From contig NC_090321.1 in assembly GCF_040869045.1 (NCBI RefSeq), positions 91,990,603 through 92,054,602 on the forward strand: a stretch of DNA of 64,000 nucleotides. Reading direction: 5' to 3'. A model generated the notes under the pieces. That model was not told where the DNA came from and searched no databases. It worked only from the letters and a program-made list of their open reading frames with translations. This document shows, one piece after another, positions 43,813 to 56,689 of the stretch. The first letter of the stretch is position 1; each line of letters starts with the position of its first letter. The position numbers and the translations under genes were made by a program. Source of the DNA: Eurosta solidaginis (Eukaryota; Arthropoda; Insecta; Diptera; Tephritidae).

Positions 43813-44732
43813 GCTGGTGAAACTAATTTCGAATCCTCTACTCACATACAAAATTTCAACAAAAATGGTTGTAAAATATGTGGGAAGAGTACCAGAGAGT
43901 TAGAAAATAATGTCAAACGAGAAATTCTTCTTCATATGACTTTCATTCGTTGAAAATAGGCAAATTTTGTATGTCATATGACGCTAGTATCGCGCGATGT
44001 GCCACGAAATCTATTCAGGAAACTAAAAAAAAGATTGACTTTCGAAATGTACCGATGTAATTTTAGTTTAAAACAAACCCTCTTTGGATGAGAAGTGTAA
44101 TCATATTTAATGGATTAATCAAAATTTCAGATTTTTGACTTACAAAGCTTCCTATTGATCTAGGTTGTACACATGCATTATAAAAGCAACTTTTAAACTG
44201 CCCGCTATTTATTTCTACGTACATAATTTGTTTGGCTCAAGAAAGTTCATTCATCTTCAGTTTATCTATCCAACTGAACTGTGTTATTGCAACAGTAAAT
44301 TATACCCAAAGCAAAACAAATACAAAACACTGCAATTACAAAATCAATAAACCGCAAAAGCAGCAGCATCAAGGCAAGTAGATACAAATCGTCGGTACAT
44401 GTGAAAAACCTCCTACATATGAAAAACCACCGAATTGCAAAACAGTCAAAATTTTGAAGAACAGACGAAAAGTTCTTTATCATATCAGTTTCTTGAAGCC
44501 ATTGAAAAACAAAATATGCAATTAATTTTACTTTACTTATGGCGTTTTTTTTCTTGAAAATATTGTCGCCCTGTCGGCTATTCCATGCTCTCTCGTGAGT
44601 TTTTGTGTCGCTTTCACAAAATACTTTCCACTGGGTCACTTCCTACAAATAGAGCCATTTTGCACTACGCCAGGTGACCTAGTTCAAATTAAATGGGGTT
44701 ACATTTAAAGGACACGGCAAATATCGACCATA
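43813..44732. other. Intergenic DNA, no gene seen
   Basis: AT-rich. A 125-codon minus-strand frame (44262-44639) has hydrophobic stretches but no recognisable domain, and I do not support it as a gene. Confidence 0.4.
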
Positions 44733-45395
44733 TTGGACATCCACGTCGATAGCATTACGCAACCGACTGTCTTACATCCAAAAATTTTGTGTGTGACGTT
44801 CGATCAGGATATACATTTTGGAGAGCTTGCAGCCTCAACTGTACCTAAAATCCAGAGCCGTAATAAAATCCTCACATCTCTTGCTGGCAGTACTTGGGGT
44901 AAAGATAAATAAACTCTCATTACCACTTACAAAGCAATTGGCCATTCGATTGCATGCCACGCGTACCAGATATGGTCGCCAGGCCTGAAGGTTACTCAAA
45001 GAAGAACAAAATACAGGCCTGCGAAAACACTGCCCTCAGAATCGCTACCACCTACACAATGAGGCGAGAGTACTCCCCATTAGGGAGAGAAATGAATTGC
45101 TGAACAAACAGTCTCTGTTGAATACCCAGAAACCTGAGCATCCCAACAGACATCTGATTGATAAGGCTACACCTCCCAGGGGCTAAGAGGTCATCTTCGT
45201 ACGCATTATGAGGAAATACGTCACCTGAGAACACAGCCGTATGAAGCAAAAAAGCACAAACAGGTACCCAGTAATATCCGCCAACAGGCGTCGGACCTCT
45301 ATGCTAGGAATTGCCCGGCGAATCCAGTTCTTAATGAAAAATACCCAGAACTCTGTGGATAGGAACGCACTCTCCATAGGGAAACAAGCGATCTG
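44733..45395 (+). pseudogene. Jockey-type non-LTR retrotransposon, C-terminal fragment, decayed
   Basis: Colinear with the open frame at 57614-58537 but with frameshifts, stops and an internal deletion at about 45047. Conserved blocks include KILCVTFDQDIHFGE, the LTSLAGSTWGKDK stretch ending in a stop where the 57.6-kb copy reads Glu, LHNEARVLPIRERNELLNKQ, and HPNRHLIDKATPPRG. It stops near the segment equivalent to the PRETRVTLAQL block, so the 3' end is missing as well. Confidence 0.8.
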
Positions 45396-46245
45396 GGTAC
45401 TGTATCAATGGGAGGTTTTTCAACAGCATATGATTTTAGGCATGTATGTAGTTAAACAAATTTTATTTAGTTTTACGTTTTACTCAAAAAACGGCATGCA
45501 CAATTTATAGGGTTGTCATCATATATAACTGCCTTTGAATTCTACTCCGTAATAAAATATGTTTGCCGCTACCAGAATCTGTCAGATACAAAATTTGTTT
45601 TTTTCGGGAAATTTGTACAAAAAATGTTTACTACTTTTGTAATAATATACTTTTGTAGTAGTATACTGGCAAAAACCAGCTGCTAAAAAAGTAAGGTTAT
45701 GCGGTTGACTTCACCTTCATTATTACATTATGGGGTTCGATAAACAGATTTAATGTGTGTCTATGCCAAAATCTCTCAGACGGTTAAGGTGATGATGAGG
45801 ATATGGCATGGAGTTCCAGCCCATAGGCGGAGTTCTAAGGACCTTACACATAATGTAAAAACCAGTTATTTCGAAATGAGTAACGAGCTTTCTGCGAACC
45901 GCGATATCCCGCTGTCACCATTAATTCCGCATGCAGGTAAGGGGTAGTATATTACTCTCACGGCTGGAATACCAGTCGCAAAAGACGGCCAAAATAGCAT
46001 GGATATCCAATCCATGAGAGGTGTAACTCGAAAAGGGGCAAAGCGGACACGTATGTCACTTGCGCGACGCTATCACGGTCGTCATTAAAATCAGTACCGC
46101 GGAGAGCAGGAAAAGCCAGTTGTGATATATATATATACTGTATTATAGATACTTGCATACTGGTGGCTTCTCTTGTCCTAAAGAATGTCCCCCTGGGGGA
46201 TTCGTGGAGGCTGTGGTTTGGCCTCAAATGCGGGAGGAGTTTACT
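45396..46245. other. Intergenic DNA, no gene seen
   Basis: About 850 bp with no supported gene or repeat family. A short (TA)n tract occurs near 46121-46139. Confidence 0.4.
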
Positions 46246-46450
46246 TTTTGCGAAGTTGACAATAAAGCATACTTAACAGAGATATGTAGTCTCTTCTCCG
46301 CTGAAGTTGGCATTAAATCATTCTCTTCGGCGTAAGGCAGTCTCTTTAGCTTTCGAAGTTGACAATAAAGCGAGTGCATCTTCTTCGTAAGTAATGCGGT
46401 CTTCTTCGTTTCAAAATTGGCAATATATTTTTTTCCTTGATCCGCCCTCA
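46246..46450. repeat. Degenerate ~100-bp direct repeat
   Basis: CGAAGTTGACAATAAAGC occurs at about 46250 and again at about 46354, followed in each case by related TCTTC-rich sequence. A third, weaker unit (TTTCAAAATTGGCAATATA) follows at about 46410. No known family. Confidence 0.5.
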
Positions 46451-47602
46451 AGAGTAAAGCGGCCTCTTTACCTATTCTGCCCGAAGCATACATTTTCCAA
46501 TTGATTCGGAATATTCTTGTTGAGCAAATGGTTAACAAAACAGATTCCTATCATTTGTGGATAACTGATATTGTAAAAGAGGCGTAATTGCTCACTCTTC
46601 TTTTTGAAATGTTCAAAACTGCGTTAGGGTATGCTGAATCGGATCTAGTGTAAATGTGATTACTGGATGATGTCGTAAACTCGAACCAACATCTCTTACA
46701 ATCCGATGTGGCGAAAAAGCTGTAATCACATCCCTTAATTGTAACGCAGGTTATCTGGTGCTTAGAAAAGGTTGTTCACATTCCTTAATACTTGTATTGA
46801 AATCGTGGAATTGTATCATGTATCTGATTACATTGTGCCAAAGGTTAGAGCATGATGCAGCGAACTATTCATGCTTAGATTAAAACGGTTATGGAACTCT
46901 AGGCAGAATTGTCTTGCAACTGTATGCCATTATCCATATAATGGAAAAGGTTTTACATAGACCTTGTATCTAACCAAGGTAAGACATTGTACATCCGATT
47001 ACAAGCTAATTTGGTACCAACGATCGTGCCCTAAGTTCTGTGGGTGAGGAACATGGAGCTGATCGTTTGGCCGCTGATCATGCAATTAGAAGTAGTGTGT
47101 TTGACACAGTGAGTTTGGGTCTTACATGCAAGTACGTACGTTAAGCATATAACATAGTCACATTCAGTTGTTTTTAGTTTGGAATTGGTTCCTTACTTCT
47201 TGCTAGGATGTTTGTTATTTCAAAGCCTTATATTTCATCTCCCTCCATCGCTTCATTTGAATTGCTTACCTCATAATTCCAAATTTTAGCATTCAGGACA
47301 GTCATATTAAAGTTTCCAAACAAAATAGTACCTATGGATGTTTTAATATTTTTGTATTCAATGCGCTTCTTATACGACTAAGATCAGTACGTAAGCCGTC
47401 AGTGTGACTTATTTTCCGCTGTTGTAATTAACTATTGACTGGTTTTAATTGTTCATAGCATGACTAACGTTACTTAACAAAATTATAATAAATTCATTTG
47501 TTAGCGTGAACGTGTGATATGCGCTTATTCTACATAGTTGATGGAATGGGAAATGTTCGCACAATGTATGTAATTTAAATTGTGCATACATACCCAGCAA
47601 AA
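46451..47602. other. Intergenic DNA, no gene seen
   Basis: No recognisable coding sequence or repeat. A slightly less AT-rich unique stretch. Confidence 0.4.
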
Positions 47603-47660
47603 ACAAGTAAGTACGGGACTGACTTCGGCTGTACCGTAGACTTCATACCTTTCAAAACTA
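47603..47660 (+). repeat. Head of a third ACAAGTAAG-type element
   Basis: ACAAGTAAGTACGGGACTG followed by a hairpin-like ACTTCGGCTGTACCGTAG and ACTTCATACCT. It has the same layout as the HLE 5' end (ACAAGTAAG plus a TTCGG hairpin ~20 bp in) but a different sequence. The other end could not be located; the element may run up to the Tc3-like insertion at 47903. Confidence 0.45.
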
Positions 47661-47902
47661 AAGCTGAGCAATAATCTTATCCCATTCGTAATAGCCGGAT
47701 AATCGACTGCATAAGATATATAGTATAAAGGGAACATAAGCGACATTTTTCGATAAATATCAAATAAATAATTGATGGGTAGTCCTCACACAAAATTCCA
47801 CGTTTCTTGTTGTCTACATGAGATAGCTGTAACGATGAAGGTCTTATCTGAACAATAGGTTGTATGGGATATATAACATAAATAAATTTTCAGCCTACAA
47901 TA

Positions 47903-49315
47903 CACTGCGTTTCACTTGAATAGCACACTCGTTTGTTTTTATTCTTATTTGCATATCTATCAATATTCTCAACTTTGTTGAGCTTGTTGGTGTTGTTTTA
48001 TTTTCATCAAATTGTTATTGTTTTAGTTCGTCAAACTTGGTTTGCTGGAAAAATGCAGTTATTTGTTTTTGTTGCTTTGATTTGTTCTGAAACGCAGTGC
48101 ATTTTTTGTTTCACTTGAATAGCACATTGCAGTTTCAGTTTGATGTACAAGTGAACAGATTGGCCGCGAAGTAAAAAAATTATTTTTTTAAATATTTCAA
48201 ACAAATTGATTTCATTTAACAATGTGTCGCGGTAAAGCTTTAACCAACGAAGAACAAATAAAAACCAAAACATTTAGAGATTGTGGCCTTTCTGTGACTG
48301 AAATATCTAAAAAAATTGTTAAAAGCAGAAAGGTAATATCTAATTTTATTCAAAATGAGACGGACTATGGAACCAACATGAAAGGCCGGGTAAGTGGTGT
48401 GCTGTCTTATGCAGACATGAGGGCTATCTTGAGAGAAGCTTCAAATTCGCATGAATCTGTGGACAAAATTAGGGCTAAAGTAGGTGTCCATGCTAGCAAG
48501 ACCACTGTATGGCGAGTTATTTCAAGAGCAAATCACCTAAAACGACTAAAATTAAAAAAAAAATCACCACTTAACTCTGCACGGAAAGAAATGAGCTTGA
48601 AATTTTGCCGAGATAATGTGGCATGGAGCAACGAGTGGAAACGATTTATTTTTTCTGACGAGAAAAAGTTTAATTTGGAGGGCCCTGATCGCTACAATTA
48701 TTATTTTCACGATTTGAGGAATGAGACTCACCAGTTGGATCGATTACACAGTCGAGTCGGCGGAGTTATGGTATGGGGTGCGATTTCCTATTATGGCATC
48801 TGTGAGCTCCAGTTTTTAAGTTCCACTATGAACGGTAAAACATATCAGGGTGTTCTAGAAAAGGCCTTTCCATCTGTTGAAAATCTTTTGGTTCATTGCC
48901 GTGGACTTTCCAACATGAAAACGCCCCAATACATACTGCCCGTTTGGTCAAATCGTGGATAGAGTCCAAACATGTCTCAGTTTTGAATTGGCCACCATAC
49001 TCGCCGGACCTGAATATAATAGAGAATGTTTGAGGATGGCTGTCCAGAAAAGTTTACGAGTCTGGAAAACAATTTTCAACAAAAGCCGAACTTATTGAGG
49101 CCATTAAACGAGCGTGGACTTCAATTTCTCACAATTATTTGAAAAGTTTGTACGACTCAATGCCTAATAGAATATACGAGGTTATCCTGAACAAGGGAGG
49201 CTCAACCCATTATTAGAAACCATAGATAAATTTAAATTTTCTTCTAGTCCACATTTATTAAAAAATGTGCTATTCTGGTGAAACAGAATTTGTTCGTAAT
49301 TTTTTGAGTATTTTT
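47903..49315 (+). mobile_element. Tc3-like Tc1/mariner transposon, right end missing
   Basis: The left end CACTGCGTTTCACTTGAATAG follows a TA dinucleotide (47901-47902). The core GTTTCACTTGAATAGCACA recurs inside at about 48107-48125, and a degenerate inverse (TGTGCTATTCTGGTGAAAC) lies at 49266-49284. This arrangement of terminal plus internal copies resembles the long repeats with two transposase-binding sites known in Tc3. The outer right repeat is absent: HLE copy 8 begins at 49316. A transposase pseudogene lies between. Confidence 0.78.
48222..49216 (+). pseudogene. Tc3-like transposase, frameshifted
   Basis: DDE-type transposase for cut-and-paste movement. The open part (48222-48962, 246 codons) has an N-terminal helix-turn-helix region (LTNEEQ...GLSVTEISKKIVKS; second HTH around VGVHASKTTVWRVISRA) and the first catalytic aspartate in IFSDEKKFNLEGPD (residue ~146), then VGGVMVWGAISYYG. 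A one-base loss near 48913-48925 shifts the frame. After it, NAPIHTARLVKSW and NWPPYSPDLNIIENV are readable. The second catalytic aspartate (QDN context) reads GAA (Glu), and a TGA replaces the Trp after the IIENV glutamate. The frame then runs to a TAG at 49214-49216. Start ATG 48222 fits the usual ~330-residue length. Inactive. Confidence 0.88.
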
Positions 49316-52264
49316 ATACTCAGTTGAGCAGAGCTCACAGAGTATATTAAGTTTGATTGGATAACGGTTGGTTGTACATATATAAAGGAATCGAGATAGA
49401 TATAGACTTCCATATATCAAAATAATCAGGATCGAAAAAAAATTTGATTGAGCCATGTCCGTCCGTCCGTCCGTCCGTCCGTTAACACGATAACTTGAGT
49501 AAATTTTGAGGTATCTTGATGAAATTTGGCATGTAGGTTCCTGAGCACTCATCTCAGATCGATATTTAAAATGAACGATATCGGACTATAACCACGCCCA
49601 CTTTTTCGATATCGAAAATTTCGAAAAACCGAAAAAGTGCGATAATTCATTACAAAAGACAGATAAAGCGACGAAACTTGGTAGATGAGTTGAACTTATG
49701 ACGCAAAATAGAAAATTAGTAAAATTTTGGACAATGGGCGTGGCACCGCCCACTTTTAAAAGAAGGTAATTTAAAACTTTTGCAAGCTGTAATTTGGCAG
49801 TCGTTGAAGATATCATGATGAAATTTGGCAGGAACGTTACTCTTATTACTATATGTACGCTTAATAAAAATTAGCAAAATCGGAGAAGGACCACGCCCAC
49901 TTTTAAAAAAAATTTTTTTTTAAAGTAAAATTTTGACAAAAAATTTAATATCTTTACAGTATATAAGTAAATTATGTCAAGATTCAACTCCAGAAATGAT
50001 ATGGTGCAACAAAATACAAAAATAAAAGAAAATTTAAAAATGGGCGTGGCTCCGCCTTTTTTAATTTAATTTGTCTAGGATACTTTTAACGCCATAAGTC
50101 GAACAAAAATTAACCAATCCTTTTGAAATTTGGTAGGGGCATAGATTTTATGGCGTTAACTGTTTTCTGTGAAAATGTGGGAAATCGGTTAATGCCACGC
50201 CCAGTTTTTATACACAGTCGTCCGTCTGTCCTTCCGCATGGCCGTTAACACGATAACTTGAGCAAAAATCGATATATCTTTACTAAACTCAGTTCACGTA
50301 CTTATCTGAACTCACTTTATCTTGGTATGAAAAATGAACGAAATCCGACTATGACCACGCCCACTTTTTCCATATCGAAAATTACGAAAAATGAAAAAAA
50401 TGCCATAATTCTATACCAAATACGAAAAAAGGGATGAAATATGGTAAGGTAATTGGATTGTTTTATTGACGCGAAATATAACTTTAGAAAAAACTTTATA
50501 AAATGATTGTGACACCTACCATATTAAGTAGAAGAAAATGAAAAAGTTCTGCAGGGCGAAATAAAAAACCCTTAAAATCTTGGCAGGTATTACATATATA
50601 AATAAATTAGCGGTATCCAACAGATGATGTTCTGGGTCACCCTGGTCCACATTTTGGTCGATATCTGGAAAACGCCTTCACATACACAACTACCACCACT
50701 CCCTTTTAAAACTCTCATTAATACCTTTAAATTGATACCCATATCGTACAAACTCATTCTAGAGTCACCCCTGGTCCACCTTTATGGCGATATTTCGAAA
50801 AGGCGAACACCTATAGGACGAAGGCCCACTCCCTTTTAAAAATACTCATTAACCCCTTTCATTTGATACCCATATCTTACAAACAAAGTCTAGAGTCACC
50901 CCTGGTCCAGAAAGGCCACTCCCTCTTAAAATACTCATTAACTCCTTTCGTTTGATACCCATATTGCACAAACGAATTCTAGGGTCACCCCTGGTCCACC
51001 TTTATGGCGATATCTCGAAACGGCGTCCACCTATGGAACTAAGGATTACTCCCTTTTAAAATACTCATTAACACCTTTCATTTGATACCCATATCGTACA
51101 AACGCATTCTAGAGTCACACCTGGTCCATCTTTATGGCGATATCTCGAAAAGGCGTCCACCTATAGAACTAAGGCCCACTCCCTCTTAAAATACTCATTA
51201 ACTCCTTTCGTTTGATACCCATATTGCACAAACGAATTCTAGAGTCACCCCTGGTCCACCTTTATGGCGATATCTCGAAAAGGGGTCCACCTATAGAACT
51301 AAGCCCCACGCCATTTTAAAATAATCATTAACACCTTTCATTTGATACCCATATCATACAAACAAATTCTAAAGTCACCCCTGGTCCACCTTTATGGCGA
51401 TATGTCGAAAAGGCGAACACCTATAAAACGAAGGCCCACTCCCTTTTAAAAATACTCATTAACACCTTTCATTTGATACCCATATCGTACAAACAAAGTC
51501 TAGAGTCACCCCTGGTCCACCTTTATTGCGATACCTCGAAAATGCGTCCACCTATAGAACTAAGGCCCACTCCCTCTTAAAATACTCATTAACTCCTTTC
51601 GTTTGATACCCATATTGCACAAACGAATTCTAGAGTCACCCCTGGCCCACCTTTATGGCGATATCTCGAAACGGCGTCCACCCATAGAACTAAGGCCCCC
51701 TCCCTTTTAAAATACTCATTAACACCTTTCGTTTGATGCCCATATTGTGCAAGCAAATTCTAGGGTCACCCCTGGTCCACCTTTATGGCTATATCTCGAA
51801 ACGGCGTCCACCTATGGAACTAAGGATTACTCCCTTTTAAAATGCTCATTAACACCTTTCATTTGATACCCATATCGTACAAACGCATTCTAGAGTTACC
51901 CCTGGTCCATCTTTACGGCGATATCTCGAAAAGGCGTCCATCTATAGTACTTAGGTCCACGCCCTTTTAAAATAGTCATTAATACCTTTCATTTGATACC
52001 CATATCGTACAAACGCATTCTAGAGTCAACCCTGATCCACCTTTATGGCTATATCCCTAAATGGCGTCCACCTATAGAACTATGGCCCACTCCCTCATAA
52101 AATACTCTTTAATAACTTTCATTTGATACACATGTCATACAAACACATTCCAGGGTTTCCCTCGGTTCATTTTCCTACATGGTTATTTTCCCTTATGTTG
52201 TCACCATAGCTGTCAACTGAGTATGTAATGTTCGGTTACACCCGAACTTAACCTTCCTTACTTA
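49316..52264 (-). mobile_element. Helentron-like element, copy 8
   Basis: Starts ATACTCAGTTGAG inside a T-run directly after the Tc3-like fragment, and ends CCTTCCTTACTT at 52264, two or three bases short of the usual ACAAGTAAGG end. (GTCC)n at 49458-49481. The 130-bp array at about 50630-52150 includes a shortened unit. Nearly identical to copy 4 over most of its length, so the two are recent relatives. Confidence 0.85.
50630..52150 (-). repeat. 130-bp tandem array in copy 8
   Basis: About twelve units of ~130 bp, with a 90-bp variant near 50905-50925. The same unit order as in copy 4 can be followed for several units. Confidence 0.85.
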
Positions 52265-55200
52265 CATATATAAAGGAATCGAGATAGATATAGACTTCCA
52301 TATATCAAAATAATCAGGATCGAAAAAAAATTTGATTGAGCCATGTCCGTCCGTCCGTCCGTCCGTTAACACGATAACTTGAGTAAATTTTGAGGTATCT
52401 TGATGAAATTTGGTATGTAGGTTCCTGAGGACTCATCTCAGATCGCTATTTAAAATGAACGATATCGGACTATAACCACGCCCACTTTTTCGATATCGAA
52501 AATTTCGAAAAACCGAAAAAGTGCGATAATTCATTACAATAGACAGATAAAGCGACGAAACTTGGTATATGAGTTGAACTTATGACGCAAAATAGAAAAT
52601 TAGTAAAATTTTGGACAATAGGCGTGGCACCGCCCACTTTTAAAAGAAGGCAATTTAAAATTTTGCAAGCTGTAATTTGGCAGTCGTTGAATATATCATG
52701 ATGAAATTTGGCAGGAACGTTACTCTTATTACTATATGTACGCTTAATAAAAATTAGCAAAATCGGAGAAGGACTACGCCCACTTTTAAAAACAAATTTT
52801 TTTTTAAAGTAAAATTTTACCAAGAAAATTAAATATCTTTACAGTATATAAGTAAATTATGTCAAGATTCAACTCCAGTAATGATATGGTGCAACAAAAT
52901 ACAAAAATAAAAGAAAATTTAAAAATGGGCGTGGCTCCGCCCTTTTTCATTTAATTTGTCTAGGACACTTTTAACGCCATAAGTCGAACAAAAATTAACC
53001 AATCCTTTTGAAATTTGGTAGGGGCATAGATTTTATGGCGTTAACTGTTTTCTGTGAAAATGGACGAAATCGGTTGATGCCACGCCCAGTTTTTATACAC
53101 AGTTTTCCGTCTGTCCTTCCGCATGGCCGTTAACACGATAACTTGAGCAAAAATCGATATATCTTTACTAAACTCAGTTCACGTACTTATCTGAACTCAC
53201 TCTATCTTGGTATGAAAAATGAACGAAATCCGACTATGACCACGCCCACTTTTTCGATATCGAAAATTACGAAAAATGAAAAAATGCTATAATTCTATAC
53301 CAAATACGAAAAAAGGGATGAAACATGGTAAGGTAATTGGATTGTTTTATTGACGCGAAATATAACTTTAGAAAAAACTTTATAAAATGGTTGTGACACC
53401 TACCATATTAAGTAGAAGAAAATGAAAAAGTTCTGCAGGTCGAAATAAAAAACCCTTAAAATCTTGGCAGGTATTACATATATAAATAAATTAGCGGTAT
53501 CCAACAGATGATGTTCTGGGTCACCCTGGTCCACATTTTGGGCGATATCTGGAAAACGCCTTCACATATACAACTACCACCACTACCTTTTAAAACTCTC
53601 ATTAATACCTTTAATTTGATACCCATATCGTACAAACTCATTCTAGAGTCACCCCTGGTCCACCTTTATGGCGATATTTCGAAAAGGCGAACACCTATAG
53701 AACGAAGGCCCACTCCCTTTTAAAAATACTCATTAACACCTTTCATTTGATACCCATATCGTAAAAACAAAGTCTAGAGTCACCCCTGGTCCATAAAGGC
53801 CCACTCCCTCTTAAAATACTCATTAACACCTTTCATTTGATACCCCTATCGTACAAACGCATTCTAGAGTCACACCTGGTCCATCTGTATGGCGATATCT
53901 CGAAAAGGCGTCCACCTATAGAACTAAGGCCCACTCCCTCTTAAAATACTCATTAACTCCTTTCGTTTGATACCCATATTGCACAAACGAATTCTAGAGT
54001 CACCCCTGGTCAACCTTTATGGCAATATCTCGCAAAGGGGTCCACCTATAGAAATAAGCCCCACGCCCTTTTAAAATAATCATTAACACCTTTCATTTGA
54101 TACCCATATCATACAAACAAATTCTAAAGTCACCCCTGGTCCACCTTTATGGCGATATCTCGAAAAGGCGAACACCTATAAAACGAAGGCCCACTCCCTT
54201 TTAAAAATACTAATTAACACCTTTCATTTGATACCCATATCGTACAAACAAAGTCTAGAGTCACCCCTGGTCCACCTTTATTGTGATACCTCGAAAATGC
54301 GTCCACCTATAGAACTAAGGCCCACTCCCTCTTAAAATACTCATTAACTCCTTTCGTTTGATACCCATATTGCACAAACGAATTCTAGAGTCACCCCTGG
54401 CACACCTTTATGGCGATATCTCGAAACGGTGTCCACCTATATAACTAAGGCCCAATCCCTTTTAAAATACTCATTAACACCTTTCGTTTGATGCCCATAT
54501 TGTGCAAACAAATTCTAGGGTCACCCCTGGTCCACCTTTATGGCGATATCTCGAAACGGCGTCCACCTATGGGACTAATGATTACTCCCTTTTAAAATGC
54601 TCATTAACACCTTTCATTTGATACCCATATCGTACAAACGCATTCTAGAGTCACCCCTGGTCCATCTTTACGGCGATATCTCGAAAAGGCGTCCATCTAT
54701 AGAACTTAGGTCCACGCCCTTTTAAAATACTCATTAATACCTTTCATTTGATACCCATATCGTACAAACGCATTCTAGAGTCAACCCTGATCCACCTTTA
54801 TGGCTATATCCCTAAATGGCGTCCACCTATAGAACTATGGCCCACTCCCTCTTAAAATACTCATTAACTCCTTTCGTTTGATACCCATATTGCACAAACG
54901 AATTCTAGAGTCACCCCTGGTCCACCTTTATGGCGATATCTCGAAACGGCGTCCACCTATGGAACTAAGGATTACTTCCTTTTAAAATGCTCATTAACAC
55001 CTTTCATTTGATGCCCATATTGTGCAAACAAATTCTAGGGTCACCCCTGGTCCACCTTTATGGCGATATCTCGAAACGGCGTCCACCTATGGAACTAAGG
55101 ATTACTCCCTTTTAAAATGCTCATTAACACCTTTCATTTGATACCCATATCGTACAAACCCATTCTAGAGTCACCCCTGGTCCATCTTTACGGCGATATC

Positions 55201-55535
55201 TCGAAAAGGCGTCCATCTATAGAACTTAGGTCCACGCCCTTTTAAAATACTCATTAATACCTTTCATTTGATACCCATATCGTACAAACGCATTCTAGAG
55301 TCAACCCTGATCCACCTTTATGGCTATATCCCTAAATGGCGTCCACCTATAGAACTATGGCCCACTCCCTCATAAAATACTCTTTAATGCCTTTCATTTG
55401 ATACGCATGTCATACAACACATTCCAGGGTTTCCCTCGGTTCATTTTTCTACATGGTTATTTTCCCTTATGTTGTCACCATAGCTCTCAACTGAGTATGT
55501 AATGTTCGGTTACACCCGAACTTAACCTTCCTTAC
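52265..55535 (-). mobile_element. Helentron-like element, copy 9, both ends trimmed
   Basis: Same orientation as copy 8 but it starts inside the element at ACATATATAAAGGAATCG, lacking the first ~65 bp (including ATACTCAGTTGAGC). It ends at CCTTCCTTAC, fused to copy 10. It has the longest array in the window (about 53510-55430, ~16 units), with an internal duplication of a ~4-unit block (compare about 54560-54850 with 55030-55350). Confidence 0.82.
53510..55430 (-). repeat. 130-bp tandem array in copy 9
   Basis: About 16 units, including short variants near 53790. A multi-unit block ending CTATATCCCTAAATGGCG occurs twice (about 54800 and 55320), showing array growth by unequal exchange or replication slippage. 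Confidence 0.85.
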
Positions 55536-56667
55536 CATGTTTCATCCCTTTTTTCGTATTTGGTATAGAATTATGGCATTTTTTTCATTTTTCGTAATTT
55601 TTGATATCGAAAAAGTGGGCGTGGTCATAGTCGGATATCGTTCATTTTTCATACCAAGATAAAGTGAGTTCAAGTAAGTACGTGAACTAAGTTCATTAAA
55701 GATATGTCGATTTTTGCTCAAGTTATCGTGTTAACGGCCATGCGGAAGGACAGACGGCCGACTGTGTATAAAAACTGGGCGTGGCATTAATCGATTTCGC
55801 CCATTTTCACAGAAAACAGTTAACGTCGTAAAATCTATGCCCCTTCCAAATTTCAAAAGGATTGGTTAATTTTTGTTCGACTTATGGCGTTAAAAATATC
55901 CTAGACAAATTAAATGAAAAAGGGCGGAGCCACGCTCATTTTGAAATTTTCTTTTATTTTTGTATTTTGTTGCACCATATCATTACTGGAGTTGAATGTT
56001 GACTTAATTTACTTATATACTGTAAAGATATTAAATTTTTTGTTAAAATTTTACTTAAAAAAATTTTTTTTTATAAAAGTGGGCGTGGTCCTTCTCCGAT
56101 TTTGCTAATTTTTATTAAGCGTACATATAGTAATAAGAGTAACGTTCCTGCCAAATTTCATCATGATATCTTCAACGATTGCCTAATTACAGCTTGCAAA
56201 AGTTTTAAATTACCTTCTTTTAAAAGTGGGCGGTGCCACGCCCGTTGTCCAAAATTTTACTAATTTTCTATTCTGCGTCATAAGCTCAACTCATATACCA
56301 AGTTTCGTCGCTTTAGCTGTCTTTTGTAATGAATTATCGCACTTTTTCGGTTTTTCGAAATTTTCGATATCGAAAAAGTGGGCGTGGTTATAGTCCGATA
56401 TCGTTCATTTTAAATAGCGATCTGAGATGAGTGCTCAGGAACCTACATACCAAATTTCATCAAGATACCTAAAAATTTACTCAAGTTATCGTGTTAACGG
56501 ACGGACGGACTGACGGACGGACGGACATGGCTCAATCAAATTTTTTTTCGATCCTGATTATTTTGATATATGGAAGTCTATATCTATCTCGATTCCTTTA
56601 TATATGTACAACCAACCGTTATCCAATCAAACTTAATATACTCTGTGAGCTCTGCTCAACTGAGTAT
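55536..56667 (+). mobile_element. Helentron-like element, copy 10, 3' part only
   Basis: Starts mid-element at CATGTTTCATCCC, continues with the standard 3' part (GGGCGTGG boxes, a (GGAC)n tract at about 56499-56526) and ends CTCAACTGAGTAT. The 5' half with the 130-bp array is missing. Its junction with copy 9 shares the 4-bp word TTAC with the intact sequences of both partners. Confidence 0.82.
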
Positions 56668-56689
56668 AAAAAAAGCGCAGAGCTGCAAT

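Noticed and set aside
44262..44639. 125-codon minus-strand frame with hydrophobic segments
   Set aside because: No domain or family was recognised and its surroundings are non-coding and TE-rich. Chance length for this composition is plausible.
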